DNA from: Zygaena filipendulae
Lineage: Eukaryota; Arthropoda; Insecta; Lepidoptera; Zygaenidae
DNA: 64,000 nucleotides
Direction of reading: 5' to 3'
Assembly: GCA_907165275.2 (NCBI GenBank)
Contig: OU015677.1
Coordinates: 3,658,001 to 3,722,000 of the forward strand
A model generated the notes under the pieces. It ran no database searches. It saw only the letters and a list, made by a program, of their open reading frames with translations, and had not been told where the DNA came from. Each line of letters starts with the position of its first letter. The stretch's first letter is position 1. The translations under genes were made by a program, and so were the position numbers. Shown one piece after another: positions 55,656 through 64,000 of the stretch.

Positions 55656-55917
55656 TACTTTTTATCCCGGAATTCCCGCGGGAACTCCGAAATTACCGTG
55701 GGTGAAACCGCAGGGCACAGCTAGTCTGTTAATAATAATATGTGTTAGTTTATAGATGTAGACAAGCGAATACTCTACTGCCATGCAGTTTTACCGGATT
55801 TGACGCACCACGTACAATATTCCCTCGTGGTCTTCCTTGGGTTAAAATTACATATATTACCCGTATCATTTCGGAGTTCCCGGCAGAATTTCAGGACAAA
55901 AAGTACCCTTTGAAAAA
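55656..55917 (-). repeat. Inverted block B, continued after the retrotransposon
   Basis: This is the reverse complement of about 22430-22190. It starts with the remaining half of the Helitron-like element, ending CAGGGCACAGCTAG at 55724. An open stretch at 55742-56038 runs across the junction with the next block and is not a gene. Confidence 0.8.
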
Positions 55918-56236
55918 AAAAATGAGATTTTTACTTATATTAACTTTTGCCTATTCCTACCAAAATAAATGTGCTTCCTTAAGCACTTCTCTTAAAAATA
56001 TTAGATTATTCAGTCATCTATTACCAGGACATGGCTGAAGTATATATTAATAAATCTTGATGAAGTGCATTTTAATGAAATAGGTACCTACCTAGTTTGT
56101 CAATAAAACAGATTAAAAAAAATCCTTTTCAGGAAGGGCGCTCCTCTTCCCTTTCTCCTAGGTTTCTAAACTAAATCAAAGCTCTTAACTTTAGATATAA
56201 ATTATTATCTGTTTTTGACTTTTTACTTTTTTTTTT
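55918..56236 (-). repeat. Right arm of the inverted duplication (block A)
   Basis: Reverse complement of 48777-49083 with about 97% identity. Together with 48777-49083 it forms a large inverted repeat around the lost N-type gene. Confidence 0.85.
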
Positions 56237-57082
56237 TTTGAATTTTTACTTTTTTTTACGCCACGACCTCGTCCTGAGCACAACAACCCTAGTGGGCAGA
56301 CAAACAGGCTTGGCACCGACTTCAAACCAATCAGTGGTAGCACAAACCAATAATAATATTACGTGTATTTTTGTCTTCCCGAAATCGGTTTAATTTTTGT
56401 GTTAAAATTTTGTTTAATTTTTAGTGTTTCTTTTGGGACACTAAAGTATATTTGCATTTGAATAGTTTTCGTACCTACTTAAGATTAAGATAAGAAGAAG
56501 ATTTATGACATTTATTCTTCTTCTTTTTTTGTTGATGGCGTTTAAAAAAAAATATATAATTTTCATACTACTTACTTCTCCAATTCACCTGGTTTTCGTG
56601 AAGACAGCCTGCCTTCTGTTCATCTGTAACTAAATGTATCGATTTGCATAGATAGTTTTGTCAACAGAAGAAGTCAAATGACTAACAAATGTTTATTGAA
56701 TGAATCAATTGATTAAAGTACACCGAATGGGTTAAAATATGGTCAAAGTTAGGCTTCGGGGAAAATAATGGATTTAATAAGTAGTACCTTGATACCCTAT
56801 TGATTTTGTATACCTTTCCTGACTAGCTCAGCATTGATCATCAGTCATTTATTCTAAGTAGGTACCTACCATTGATTTCTTCTACCATTACCATTATTTT
56901 CTTAGTAAAATGATATTTATTTTTATATTTTCGGACGTACCTAGGTAGGTACATAGTTTGTTCATTATAAAACAAATTTAGAAAAAATGGCATAACAACC
57001 TACTGAATGATTTAATTAAAATACATATTTGATAAAAAATTTACGTATTGATAAAGCTTACATTTTAGTGATGTATTATTAA
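56237..57082. other. Block M, unit 4, left part
   Basis: After a T-rich junction it matches 25336-26160 nearly base for base. Non-coding. Confidence 0.65.
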
Positions 57083-57574
57083 TGCTACTGCTCCACCTGC
57101 GTGTTAACGCGTAAATTAGTGCGCTAAATAAGGTATTACGTAGATGTGGCCAACATTTTAACGGGTTAACCTACTAACGGCATTACAAATGACGTTAAAC
57201 GTTAAGCGATAGCTCGGGTGTCGGTTTTTTGAACACATCAAAGGGTTTCAGCGCGTTATTTAGCGCACTAAGCGGTGTTGGCTACATTAACGCCTTCTCA
57301 TTCTGCGTGTTTTTTTTCTTTTTTCTTAAATTTCATAAATGCTTATAATAATTTAAAACACTCATTGATGCAAAAATTACAGCTGCTTCTACCTCAATTG
57401 CAAAAAAAACAGATGCTTGAAGCTTCGACCTCCATTTTGTGTTAACTCGTAATTTCACTAGAAATTCACGCTTAACGGCACGATGCAAACTAAATGTAGT
57501 CAACACGTATTTTAATGCCTTAATTAACGCGTAGTTGGACATTAACATCAACGTTAACGTTAATGCAGGTGGAG
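57083..57574. mobile_element. Harbinger-type MITE with damaged right end
   Basis: Same family and same site as 26161-26652. The left end is TAA|TGCTACTGCTCCACC. The right end reads GGTGGAGTATAAG, so most of the last inverted repeat is deleted. Confidence 0.75.
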
Positions 57575-58600
57575 TATAAGAGTAGGGTTCTGAATATCTA
57601 CAACGTGTTAATGAATTAACTGAAAACTAGAAAGTATAGTTTGCTCAGAATCAACTAGCGAATCGATAGCACTATGTTTTAATATAGGTTATGTTTTTTC
57701 ATTTTTATTAGCCCATGTCTAAATTACTTACAATACAATATTTGGCGCGTACGCCGCCCGCAGCAAAAAACTTCGAACCAGTAGCCGGAGGCTTAGTGCT
57801 TGGAATTTCGTAGATAGGTCACCTCCAAACTAATGTTGAATAATTTTTAAAGTATATGTTTTTTTGACATAAAATATATTTTAATCATATTATTGTTTAT
57901 TTTTTAAATGGGGTGTATCAGGTTTTCAGTTAATTCATTAACACGTTGTACAGTCCGAACATTATTGTTTTTTTTTTTGCAATCCTCGTATCTACTGGGT
58001 GTCTAAAACTCTTGTGGTGAAATGGGATTGTATTTGGAACTAATGGGCATGAAGAAGGGGTACCTATAAAACTCAAAATTCTGTTCAGGCCGTCATTAGA
58101 TAGAAAGGTAGGTAGGTAGTATGATAAAATTTAATGTTGTGTCTTCCGCATAAATTTCCAAATTCCTGTGGGAATTCCGGGATAAAAAGTAGCTATGTCC
58201 TTCTCTGTACCCTGACAGCGTGTATGCAAAATTTCGTGATGATTGGTTGAGCCGTTTAGCTGTGAAAGCGTAACAAATAAACAAACAAACAACAAACTCA
58301 CTTTCACATTTATAATATTAGTAAGAATGATTTGAATGAAGCTTTACCAATCGTCTCAATCATATTTTTATATAAACAAAACTAAATGCACGGGATTTAT
58401 CACTATGAAGGGTGTCAAGACGAAACGAATTCTGGCACTCAGGTGATAATATGTTATTTTATGTTTGGATATTAAATCAAATTATGAGGAGATCCCGAAA
58501 ATCGCTCGAATGAAACCAAGGGAACAGCAAGTTATGAATTCAAAATGGCAATTAATATTGAAAAGTCATAGGTTTTTGTTAATATCACTACATATTATGT
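57575..58600. other. Block M, unit 4, right part, with an insertion
   Basis: Positions of about 57601-57955 are a copy of spacer S sequence (compare 16943-17290) inserted within block M; both ends carry AACACGTTGTA. A minus Helitron-like fragment lies at about 58150-58325. No gene is seen. Confidence 0.5.
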
Positions 58601-58917
58601 CATACTATACCTAAAACAAAGTCCTCTACCGCCTCTGTCGGTCTGTTCGCGATAAACTTAAAAACTACTGAACAGATTTCCATGCAGTTTTCACCAAAAG
58701 ATAGAGTGATTCAAGAGGAAGGTTTTGGTATATAATTTATCAAGGTTTTGTTTAAATTGGTTAAAATATAACGATATTTGTTGAAAGTGTCGGAAAAAGT
58801 CAAGCCGCCGACGCGACGTTGTCAGGGGTACAGAAAAGAACATAGTGTACTTTTTATTCCGGAATTCCCGCAGAAACTCCGAAATTAATGCGGGTGAAAC
58901 CGCAGTAAACAGCTGCT
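58601..58917 (+). mobile_element. Helitron-like element, second subtype, upstream of P4
   Basis: It runs from AAAACAAAGTCCTCTACCGCC to GCGGGTGAAACCGCAGTAAACAGCTG, matching 27051-27371. It is paired with the inverted copy after P4. Confidence 0.55.
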
Positions 58918-59094
58918 TATTTGGATAAATATGATATTTTTATGTTCACTTATCGCAAAACTCTAATAAATTGGCTGTTATTATTTTTAATCCTTTCCAT
59001 ATAAATTCGAATAGCCAGTGAAAACACCAGTGGCATTGTGAACAACAAATAATTTAGTTGGTACTAGTGTAGGTATGTTCTTAACTACTCGTAA

Positions 59095-59130
59095 TATAAA
59101 ATATTGACCTGGTCTACGATATATTCAGTC
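59095..59130 (+). promoter_or_regulatory. Putative core promoter of P4 (TATA plus initiator)
   Basis: TATAAAATATTG at 59095 and TTCAGTC with its A at 59127 are 32 bp apart, the normal spacing for a TATA box and an arthropod initiator. The predicted leader (59127-59263) contains no ATG, so the first ATG is the chosen start at 59264. Inferred from sequence. Confidence 0.45.
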
Positions 59131-59263
59131 ATCTAGTTCTGCTGGCTAGTGACCGGGAGGTTTCCGTTACTTGCAGGAGTCGAGCCGCTGCCGCTGCACT
59201 GGAAAGTTTAGACCAACCAGCAAAAAAGTAAAGCAGCAACAATCTGTGCAGACGATTTTAACA

Positions 59264-60181
59264 ATGAATTATTCTCAAAAAACATGGAACGAAACTCGGG
59301 ATGCTGATAAAGTATTACCAAAAATAAATTGTAAAATTAGTGAAATTGTCGATATAACTATGGTGATAGAAGAAATTGGTGTGATATTAAGTTTAATTCT
59401 CTTCATCCCACACGTGCTGACGTGCATAATGTTCAAGAAATGGAGACAGCAGGAACACAACCGGGTGCTGCTGCACTTCGTGACGGCATTGTTGCTTACC
59501 GATGCAATGGATGTAGTGTTTAAATCGTACTATCGGCATAATTCTAAACGAAGACTAGGGGTGTTTATCACAAATTTTCTTCATTGGTATTTTTATTATC
59601 TCTCACTAGAATGGATGCTGTTATTTATTCTATACATGCGTAGAATGCTCGTCAAAGTGATCATTACAGAAACTGTATATTCCATCTACCTGTGCATCTT
59701 AGTTTATATTTTACCTGCATGTCTAGTTTTAATTTTCAATCTGATCCGATCTGTTCCGACGCTACTTAATTATGTTACAATTATTTATTTTATATGTGAT
59801 ATTATAATACTGAGCATAAGCTCAGTAATCTACTGCACCATTCTTACATCTGTCGTCAAGGCTAGGAGATCTCGTAACGCTCACGTGAAGAAAATCGTGC
59901 ATATGGTGATCAGATTTCTTATTTTATACACTATTGTTTCCGCACACATAATTTGCATATCAATACGTAATTTAATATTAATTTTTCTCGATAATTATTC
60001 GGGACCGCTATCAAAAGCCAGTGAAGAATTTAATTTTTACTATATGAAATTTGTATGCTATGCAGACATTATATCTTACATTTCCACTCCAGTTTGCATC
60101 GTCTACTGCGTATTTGGCAACAGCGATACAAGGAAATTGTGGTCAGACTATTTGAGACGAAGATTTGGAGGAATTTTCTGA
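59264..60181 (+). CDS. 7TM receptor P4, divergent and mosaic family-2-like GPCR
   Basis: 305 aa, single coding exon. The N-terminus through TM2 matches P1-P3 (sequons N2 and N9; ICL1 FKKWRQQEHNRVLLHF). From the first extracellular loop onward it diverges: HNSKRRLGVF, TM4 PACLVLIFNLI, TM5 IIILSISSVIYC, and a third extracellular loop with SGPLSKASEEF. ICL3 (KARRSRNAHVKK) and the tail (YCVFGNSDTRKLWSDYLRRR) remain conserved. Around ICL3 the DNA shares ACATCTGTCGTCAAG and AGATCTCGTAAC with N1, not with P1-P3. This suggests a mosaic formed by gene conversion or an older split. TTGCAG just upstream (59173-59178 region) could act as a splice acceptor, so a 5' exon cannot be excluded. Confidence 0.87.
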   Translation: MNYSQKTWNETRDADKVLPKINCKISEIVDITMVIEEIGVILSLILFIPHVLTCIMFKKWRQQEHNRVLLHFVTALLLTDAMDVVFKSYYRHNSKRRLGVFITNFLHWYFYYLSLEWMLLFILYMRRMLVKVIITETVYSIYLCILVYILPACLVLIFNLIRSVPTLLNYVTIIYFICDIIILSISSVIYCTILTSVVKARRSRNAHVKKIVHMVIRFLILYTIVSAHIICISIRNLILIFLDNYSGPLSKASEEFNFYYMKFVCYADIISYISTPVCIVYCVFGNSDTRKLWSDYLRRRFGGIF

Positions 60182-60227
60182 AAGTGTAGTTCCACCAGAC
60201 ACTACCTACATATTACTTTACTAAATA

Positions 60228-60410
60228 CTAGCTGCCTCTCGCGGTTTCACCCGCGGGAATTTCAAGATAAACTTTACGTAGAAACCTTCCTCTTGAATTA
60301 TGTACTCTACCTATGGGTGAAAACCGCATGAAAATCCGTTCAGTAGTTTTTGAACTTATCGCGAACAGACAGACAGATAGACGCGGTGGAGGACTTCGTT
60401 TTATAATATA
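60228..60410 (-). mobile_element. Helitron-like element just downstream of P4
   Basis: CTAGCTGCCTCTCGCGGTTTCACCCGCGG begins 46 bp after the P4 stop. It runs to GTGGAGGACTTCGTTTTATAATATA. Confidence 0.6.
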
Positions 60411-60411
60411 C

Positions 60412-60880
60412 TAGCTGTCCCGCGCGATTTCATCCGTGGTAAGTTCGGAGTTCCCGCGGGAATTCCGGGAAAAAGTACTCTATGTCCTTCTTTGTACCCC
60501 GACAGTAGTTTACGGTGATTAGCTTTTCCCCGCAATAATTCCGGAGTTCCCGCGGGAATTCCGGGATATAAACTATCCTGTCTTTTAAGTTGGACCAAAT
60601 ACAACATAGTGACCAAATTTCATCACGATCGATTCAGTAGTTTCGGAGTCCATCGCGGACAAACAACGTGACACGTGATTTATATATATATTAGACTAGC
60701 TGTCGCCCGCGGTTTCACCCGCGGTGATTCCGGAGTTCCCGCGGGAATTCCGGGATAAAAACTATCCTATCTTTTAAGTTGAACCATATTATAAATTGTT
60801 ACAAAATTTTATCAAAATCCGTTCAGTAGTTTCGGAGTTCATCGCGGACAAACAACGTGACACGTGATTTATATATATAA
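60412..60880 (-). repeat. Tandem/nested Helitron-like fragments
   Basis: There are three more minus-oriented 3' parts in a row: CTAGCTGTCCCGCGCG (60412), a fragment at about 60533, and CTAGCTGTCGCCCGCGG (60696). Two of them share the long tail GTTTCGGAGT(C/T)CATCGCGGAC...CACGTGATTTATATATAT, a variant not seen elsewhere in the window. Confidence 0.65.
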
Positions 60881-62188
60881 GAGATAATGTAATGTAAGGA
60901 TGAACATATTATGTGCGTCTTAAATATAAATAAATAGCAGCCTGTTCCCAGTGGTTTTCCCCCGTCATTTCGCAAATCCCGCGGGAATCCATCCCAGGAC
61001 AAATATCCAAGCATTCGCTGTACCTTTTTTGTGACAAGCCAAATATGGAGTGGGTAGATGGGCTAGGTCCCCTCCCGCCACGAGCTCGTCGTCGTGAGCA
61101 AAACAACCAAAGTAGGCAGCGGGCGGGTTTGTCACCGAATTCAAACCGATCAGTGGTAGCAAAAACCAATGATAATATTACGTGTTAGTCTTTTGGATAT
61201 AATCAGTATTTTGTTATTTTTAGCTTTCTAGTTTTGTGTTTTTGGAAGTCGGTTTTACCTAATTTTTTGTTAAAAATTTTGATTATCTAATCACGTAGAT
61301 AAGATTAGGTTTTGGGGATTATTTTTGTAATAAAGTGACATAATTATGCCATGAATATTGTTGCCTAATTTTCGTTTTTTGTTATATTTGCTGAAATTAT
61401 TTAGGTACTTACATTTTAGACGCACATTCATAAATTATACCAGATAAAAAAATTAGCCTAACGAGCTACCTAGATGGCTTCATTAAAATGTTAGTTTAAA
61501 ACATATTTTGATAAAGCTTCAATTTTGATAATTTGTTTTCAAGAGTTTTAATATAATTAGTATAATATGTAGGTATTCATTTATGTTTTTGTTCTAAATA
61601 AGCGAAACTAAATAAATAAAAAGAAGAATTTAGAAGTTACTTTTTATTTATTTGACATTATAATGTAATAAATAAATAATAAAAGTCGATTTTATAATTA
61701 TGAAGTGCTGCTTACCAATAATAAAGAAAAACGTTTTTAGACATACCTAGACATATTTTTATATAGAACCACATTACAATTGCTACGAGGCCAAACTTAA
61801 CTGAACACCGAGTCCCAGATATTATTAAGCATAATTATTATTAAGCATAAACTATCCGGGTTTTACCTACCCTATGCTTTCCCATAGAAACGTATATTTC
61901 ATGTGAATCTGTTTTTGTTTGTAGATCGTAACGCGACACAATATCTTAGACTGCTAGTCTCTCCAAGGCGCTAGCACATCCACTATACACCTGTACTTTT
62001 TAATATCTGAAATAGAGTTCCAACTCTGCGCCGAAATTGGGAAAGTCAAAAAACCGCCTTCTGAACGCCTGTTTCGGAACTAACGCCAATATAACTTTAC
62101 GTACAGGTACCTACAACTTACCGCCTATTTTTAAAATTTAAAGTAACTTTAAAATGTCAGTTTCATGTAAAGAAACGAAATAGTACAT
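60881..62188. other. Decayed spacer block S, unit 4
   Basis: Pieces match unit 1 spacer in order: 61290-61500 matches about 14490-14720, and 61925-61990 matches about 16857-16920. A GTGACAAGCCAAATATGG...CACCGAATTCAAACCGATC repeat lies at 61030-61160. Open stretches here are repeat-derived. No gene is seen. Confidence 0.5.
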
Positions 62189-62304
62189 TGTTATCCTAGG
62201 GGTGAAAGTAACTTATTTAGTCCCGAGACGGGGTTTGGCGCCCGAGCGTAGCGAGGGCGCCTATAGATCGAGGGACTAAATAAGTCTTTCTCCCGAGGGT
62301 AACA
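62189..62304. mobile_element. Small hairpin MITE-like element
   Basis: The left end TGTTATCCTAGGGGTGAAAG and the right end (reverse complement TGTTACCCTCGGGAGAAAG) are imperfect inverted repeats that continue through ACTTATTTAGTCCC. The centre is GGCGCCCGAGCGTAGCGAGG, itself palindromic with GCGCC. Confidence 0.55.
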
Positions 62305-62934
62305 CTGTGCTTTTCATTACGAATGCAAGGAAAGTCAAAATAAAAATAGGAATTAGCTAAAGAAAAAATGAGTGAAGATCGGATAGTCGCTTGACACTTT
62401 CCCACCTATTTCTTTTTCTTTGGCCGGCTAGCTATTCAGCCAGTATTTTTTATTTACATTGTGGCGACCTAAAAAAAATATTTTCTTTAATTATTAAGTA
62501 TTAATTAAAGAAAATAAAAAAATATAAATAGGAATTAGCTTAAGAAAAAGTGAGTGAATTTTATTTTAATTAATACCTACTTAAACTTTACGTTATTTCA
62601 ATTTTACATCGCGCTGGCTGTATAGAAAGTTGAAACATGGTTCAATAGAAATGTGAAAATAGACCTAGTTTTTTTTTAATAATTTGACAGTTGTCAGTTG
62701 AAAGCGATTCTCCCTAGGGCTGAAAAGGGTTACTTTCAACCCGCTTCTCAGGCAACTTCAGACCTACTTTCCGAGTATGAGTAATGAAAAAATCTTTTGG
62801 AGACGGACCTTATTTTTTAAGGGCATGATTATTGTTAGACTATATACTATCAATTGGTAGCACTTTGATAGCTTGAATTTAGACAAGCCAGTGACATCTA
62901 TTAATTATGCCACTAAACTATCCCCTAGCCAAAA

Positions 62935-63032
62935 GGTTGACTGGTAGAGAATGCCTTAGGCATTAAGTCCGTCTTTTGTACATAAATGTGCAATAAAGTT
63001 CTTTAAATAAAATAAATAAATAATTCATTTAT
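62935..63032 (+). mobile_element. 3' tail of a LINE or SINE
   Basis: CTGGTAGAGAATGCCTTAGG, ATTAAGTCCGTCTTTTGTAC, GTGCAATAAAG and an (AAAT)n-like run. I recognise this as a common lepidopteran retroposon tail; the family name is uncertain. Confidence 0.5.
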
Positions 63033-63391
63033 AACATTATGTAGGCACATAATTATACTGCTGCTGCCATCTTTTAGGCTGTTTCATAAAGTAACAAATA
63101 AAAATGAAACCAAATTAAAATGTCAGTTTCATGTATAGAGTCGCCGATACTTTTGGAGTCCAACCTTATTTTGCACACCTATATGAGAATTATTACCCGT
63201 TTGTCAGTACTAAGTTGACACTGCCTGCATAAAAGTGAACCGATTATACTCCCTACTACTACTACAAACGGGCGGCTTCTGTGCACACGTGCAGGGTCAT
63301 GTGTGTGTGGCGTGCGGCTCGCGCCCGGGCGAGGCGAGCGGTGGGGAGAATGTTCCACATTCAAGTTGATACTGTCCAACACACACAGCAG

Positions 63392-63630
63392 GGCCCTTAT
63401 TCACTATGCCCACCAACTATTCCTTGCCCATAACGCGCGCCTCAAAACGCATTTCGAAACGTTCTAGATGCCAAAATATTAGAAATTATTATTCTTTATT
63501 CCATAAAAAACGTTGCAAATGTATTATTATTATTATTTTTTCAGTAAAATTTCTTCAATTACAAGGGAAAGACAGTTTTTGCGGCGTCTTATCTTAGCGA
63601 GGCGTGTTATGGACATAGTGAATAAGGGCC
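63392..63630. mobile_element. MITE-like element with 17-bp inverted ends
   Basis: GGCCCTTATTCACTATG at 63392 is matched by CATAGTGAATAAGGGCC ending at 63630. The similarity continues imperfectly inward (CCATAACGCGCGCCTC against CCATAACACGCCTCGC). Open stretches inside have no domain. Confidence 0.7.
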
Positions 63631-63727
63631 GAGCTATAGACTCGCCACGTCGCGGTGCGGCGCGGGGAGATGCGAAGTTAGCGACTGGGGCGGAGTGTCG
63701 CTTCTGGACGTAGTAGTAGTATTCTTT

Positions 63728-63845
63728 TGTCCTGGTGTCGGAGCTACCGTTTATCTCGATATAGTGCAGGTAGGTACACTTCACTAAACACAAGGTAGCG
63801 TCTCATTAGAGTACGGTGAACCTGATAAGTACGTTATCTAACACG
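63728..63845 (+). repeat. Fragment of receptor-array spacer at the right edge
   Basis: GTGTCGGAGCTACCGTTTATCTCGATATAGT, then CACTTCACTAAACACAAGG, then GAGTACGGTGAACCTGATAAGTACG, match 18815-18895 joined to 19106-19135. In other units this stretch lies just before an M-type gene. Confidence 0.7.
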
Positions 63846-64000
63846 ATCAGTCTTTCCATGCTGTTGTTTGTCGACGGTGCCCCGGTTGTCGTGCCACCGA
63901 GATGGATGGCCGCTTTATGATTCGAATCGCGATACGCCGGTAGAGTCGAGGTATTTTCGGTGGCCGCAAGCCATAGGCGGCGGCGAGAGCGGTGGCTTGA
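63846..64000. other. GC-richer edge of unknown identity
   Basis: Base composition changes sharply (CCGAGATGGATGGCCGC, CGGCGGCGAGAGCGG). No repeat family or domain is recognised. It could be the start of an unrelated transposon or gene outside the window. Confidence 0.3.

Noticed and set aside
60823..61169. Minus-strand frames with a cysteine- and arginine-rich translation
   Set aside because: They cross a Helitron-like end and the GACAAGCCAAAT repeat, and have no domain.
63179..63793. Short frames near the GC-rich right edge
   Set aside because: Part lies inside the MITE-like element 63392-63630 and the rest has no recognisable domain; a real gene beyond the edge cannot be judged.

Overview
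This is AT-rich nuclear DNA from an insect, almost certainly a moth or butterfly (Lepidoptera). The window is full of short non-autonomous Helitron-like elements with the ends I associate with the lepidopteran Lep1 type: a TCCTACTAATATT-like start, a CCGCGGGGAACAGCTAG-like end, and insertion between A and T. It also carries a mag-like Ty3/gypsy retrotransposon, several LINE remnants and MITEs, and an approximately 150-bp satellite. I see no bacterial-type operons, tRNAs, rRNAs or CRISPR arrays.

The centre of the window is a tandem array of nine intact 7TM receptor genes of about 294-316 codons, each with a coding region uninterrupted by introns. There are three types. M-type genes are on the minus strand (M1 8634-9554, M2 19446-20330, M3 36146-37078, M4 46915-47847). 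P-type genes are on the plus strand (P1 12766-13674, P2 27733-28644, P3 40467-41372, P4 59264-60181). There is one intact N-type gene (N1 23821-24771) and one relic of it (49804-49821). The proteins resemble the transmembrane bundle of family-2 (secretin/adhesion-type) GPCRs without the large extracellular domain. Loops predicted to be cytoplasmic and the C-terminal tail are nearly invariant, while predicted extracellular parts vary. This suggests a recently expanded receptor family with shared signalling and diversified ligands; the ligand is unknown.

Layout: 1-8300 is repeat-dominated left flank, with direct repeats, a decayed gypsy gag and LTR, a satellite array at about 4330-5640, and MITEs. 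8300-18900 is unit 1 (M1, P1, spacer with a MITE and a 1-kb foldback element). 18900-36130 is unit 2 (M2, N1, P2, spacer with a 3.1-kb dead LINE). 36130-46690 is unit 3 (M3, P3, spacer with a second dead LINE). 46690 to about 63850 is unit 4 (M4, an inverted duplication that destroyed the N-type gene, a young LTR retrotransposon, P4, decayed spacer). The right edge is GC-richer and of unknown identity.

The spacers of units 1, 2 and 3 are close copies of one another. Paralogous empty sites therefore give exact insertion boundaries for four transposable elements. Each receptor gene ends 14-53 bp from a Helitron-like terminus lying antisense to it, so these elements probably pre-date the duplications and may have taken part in them.
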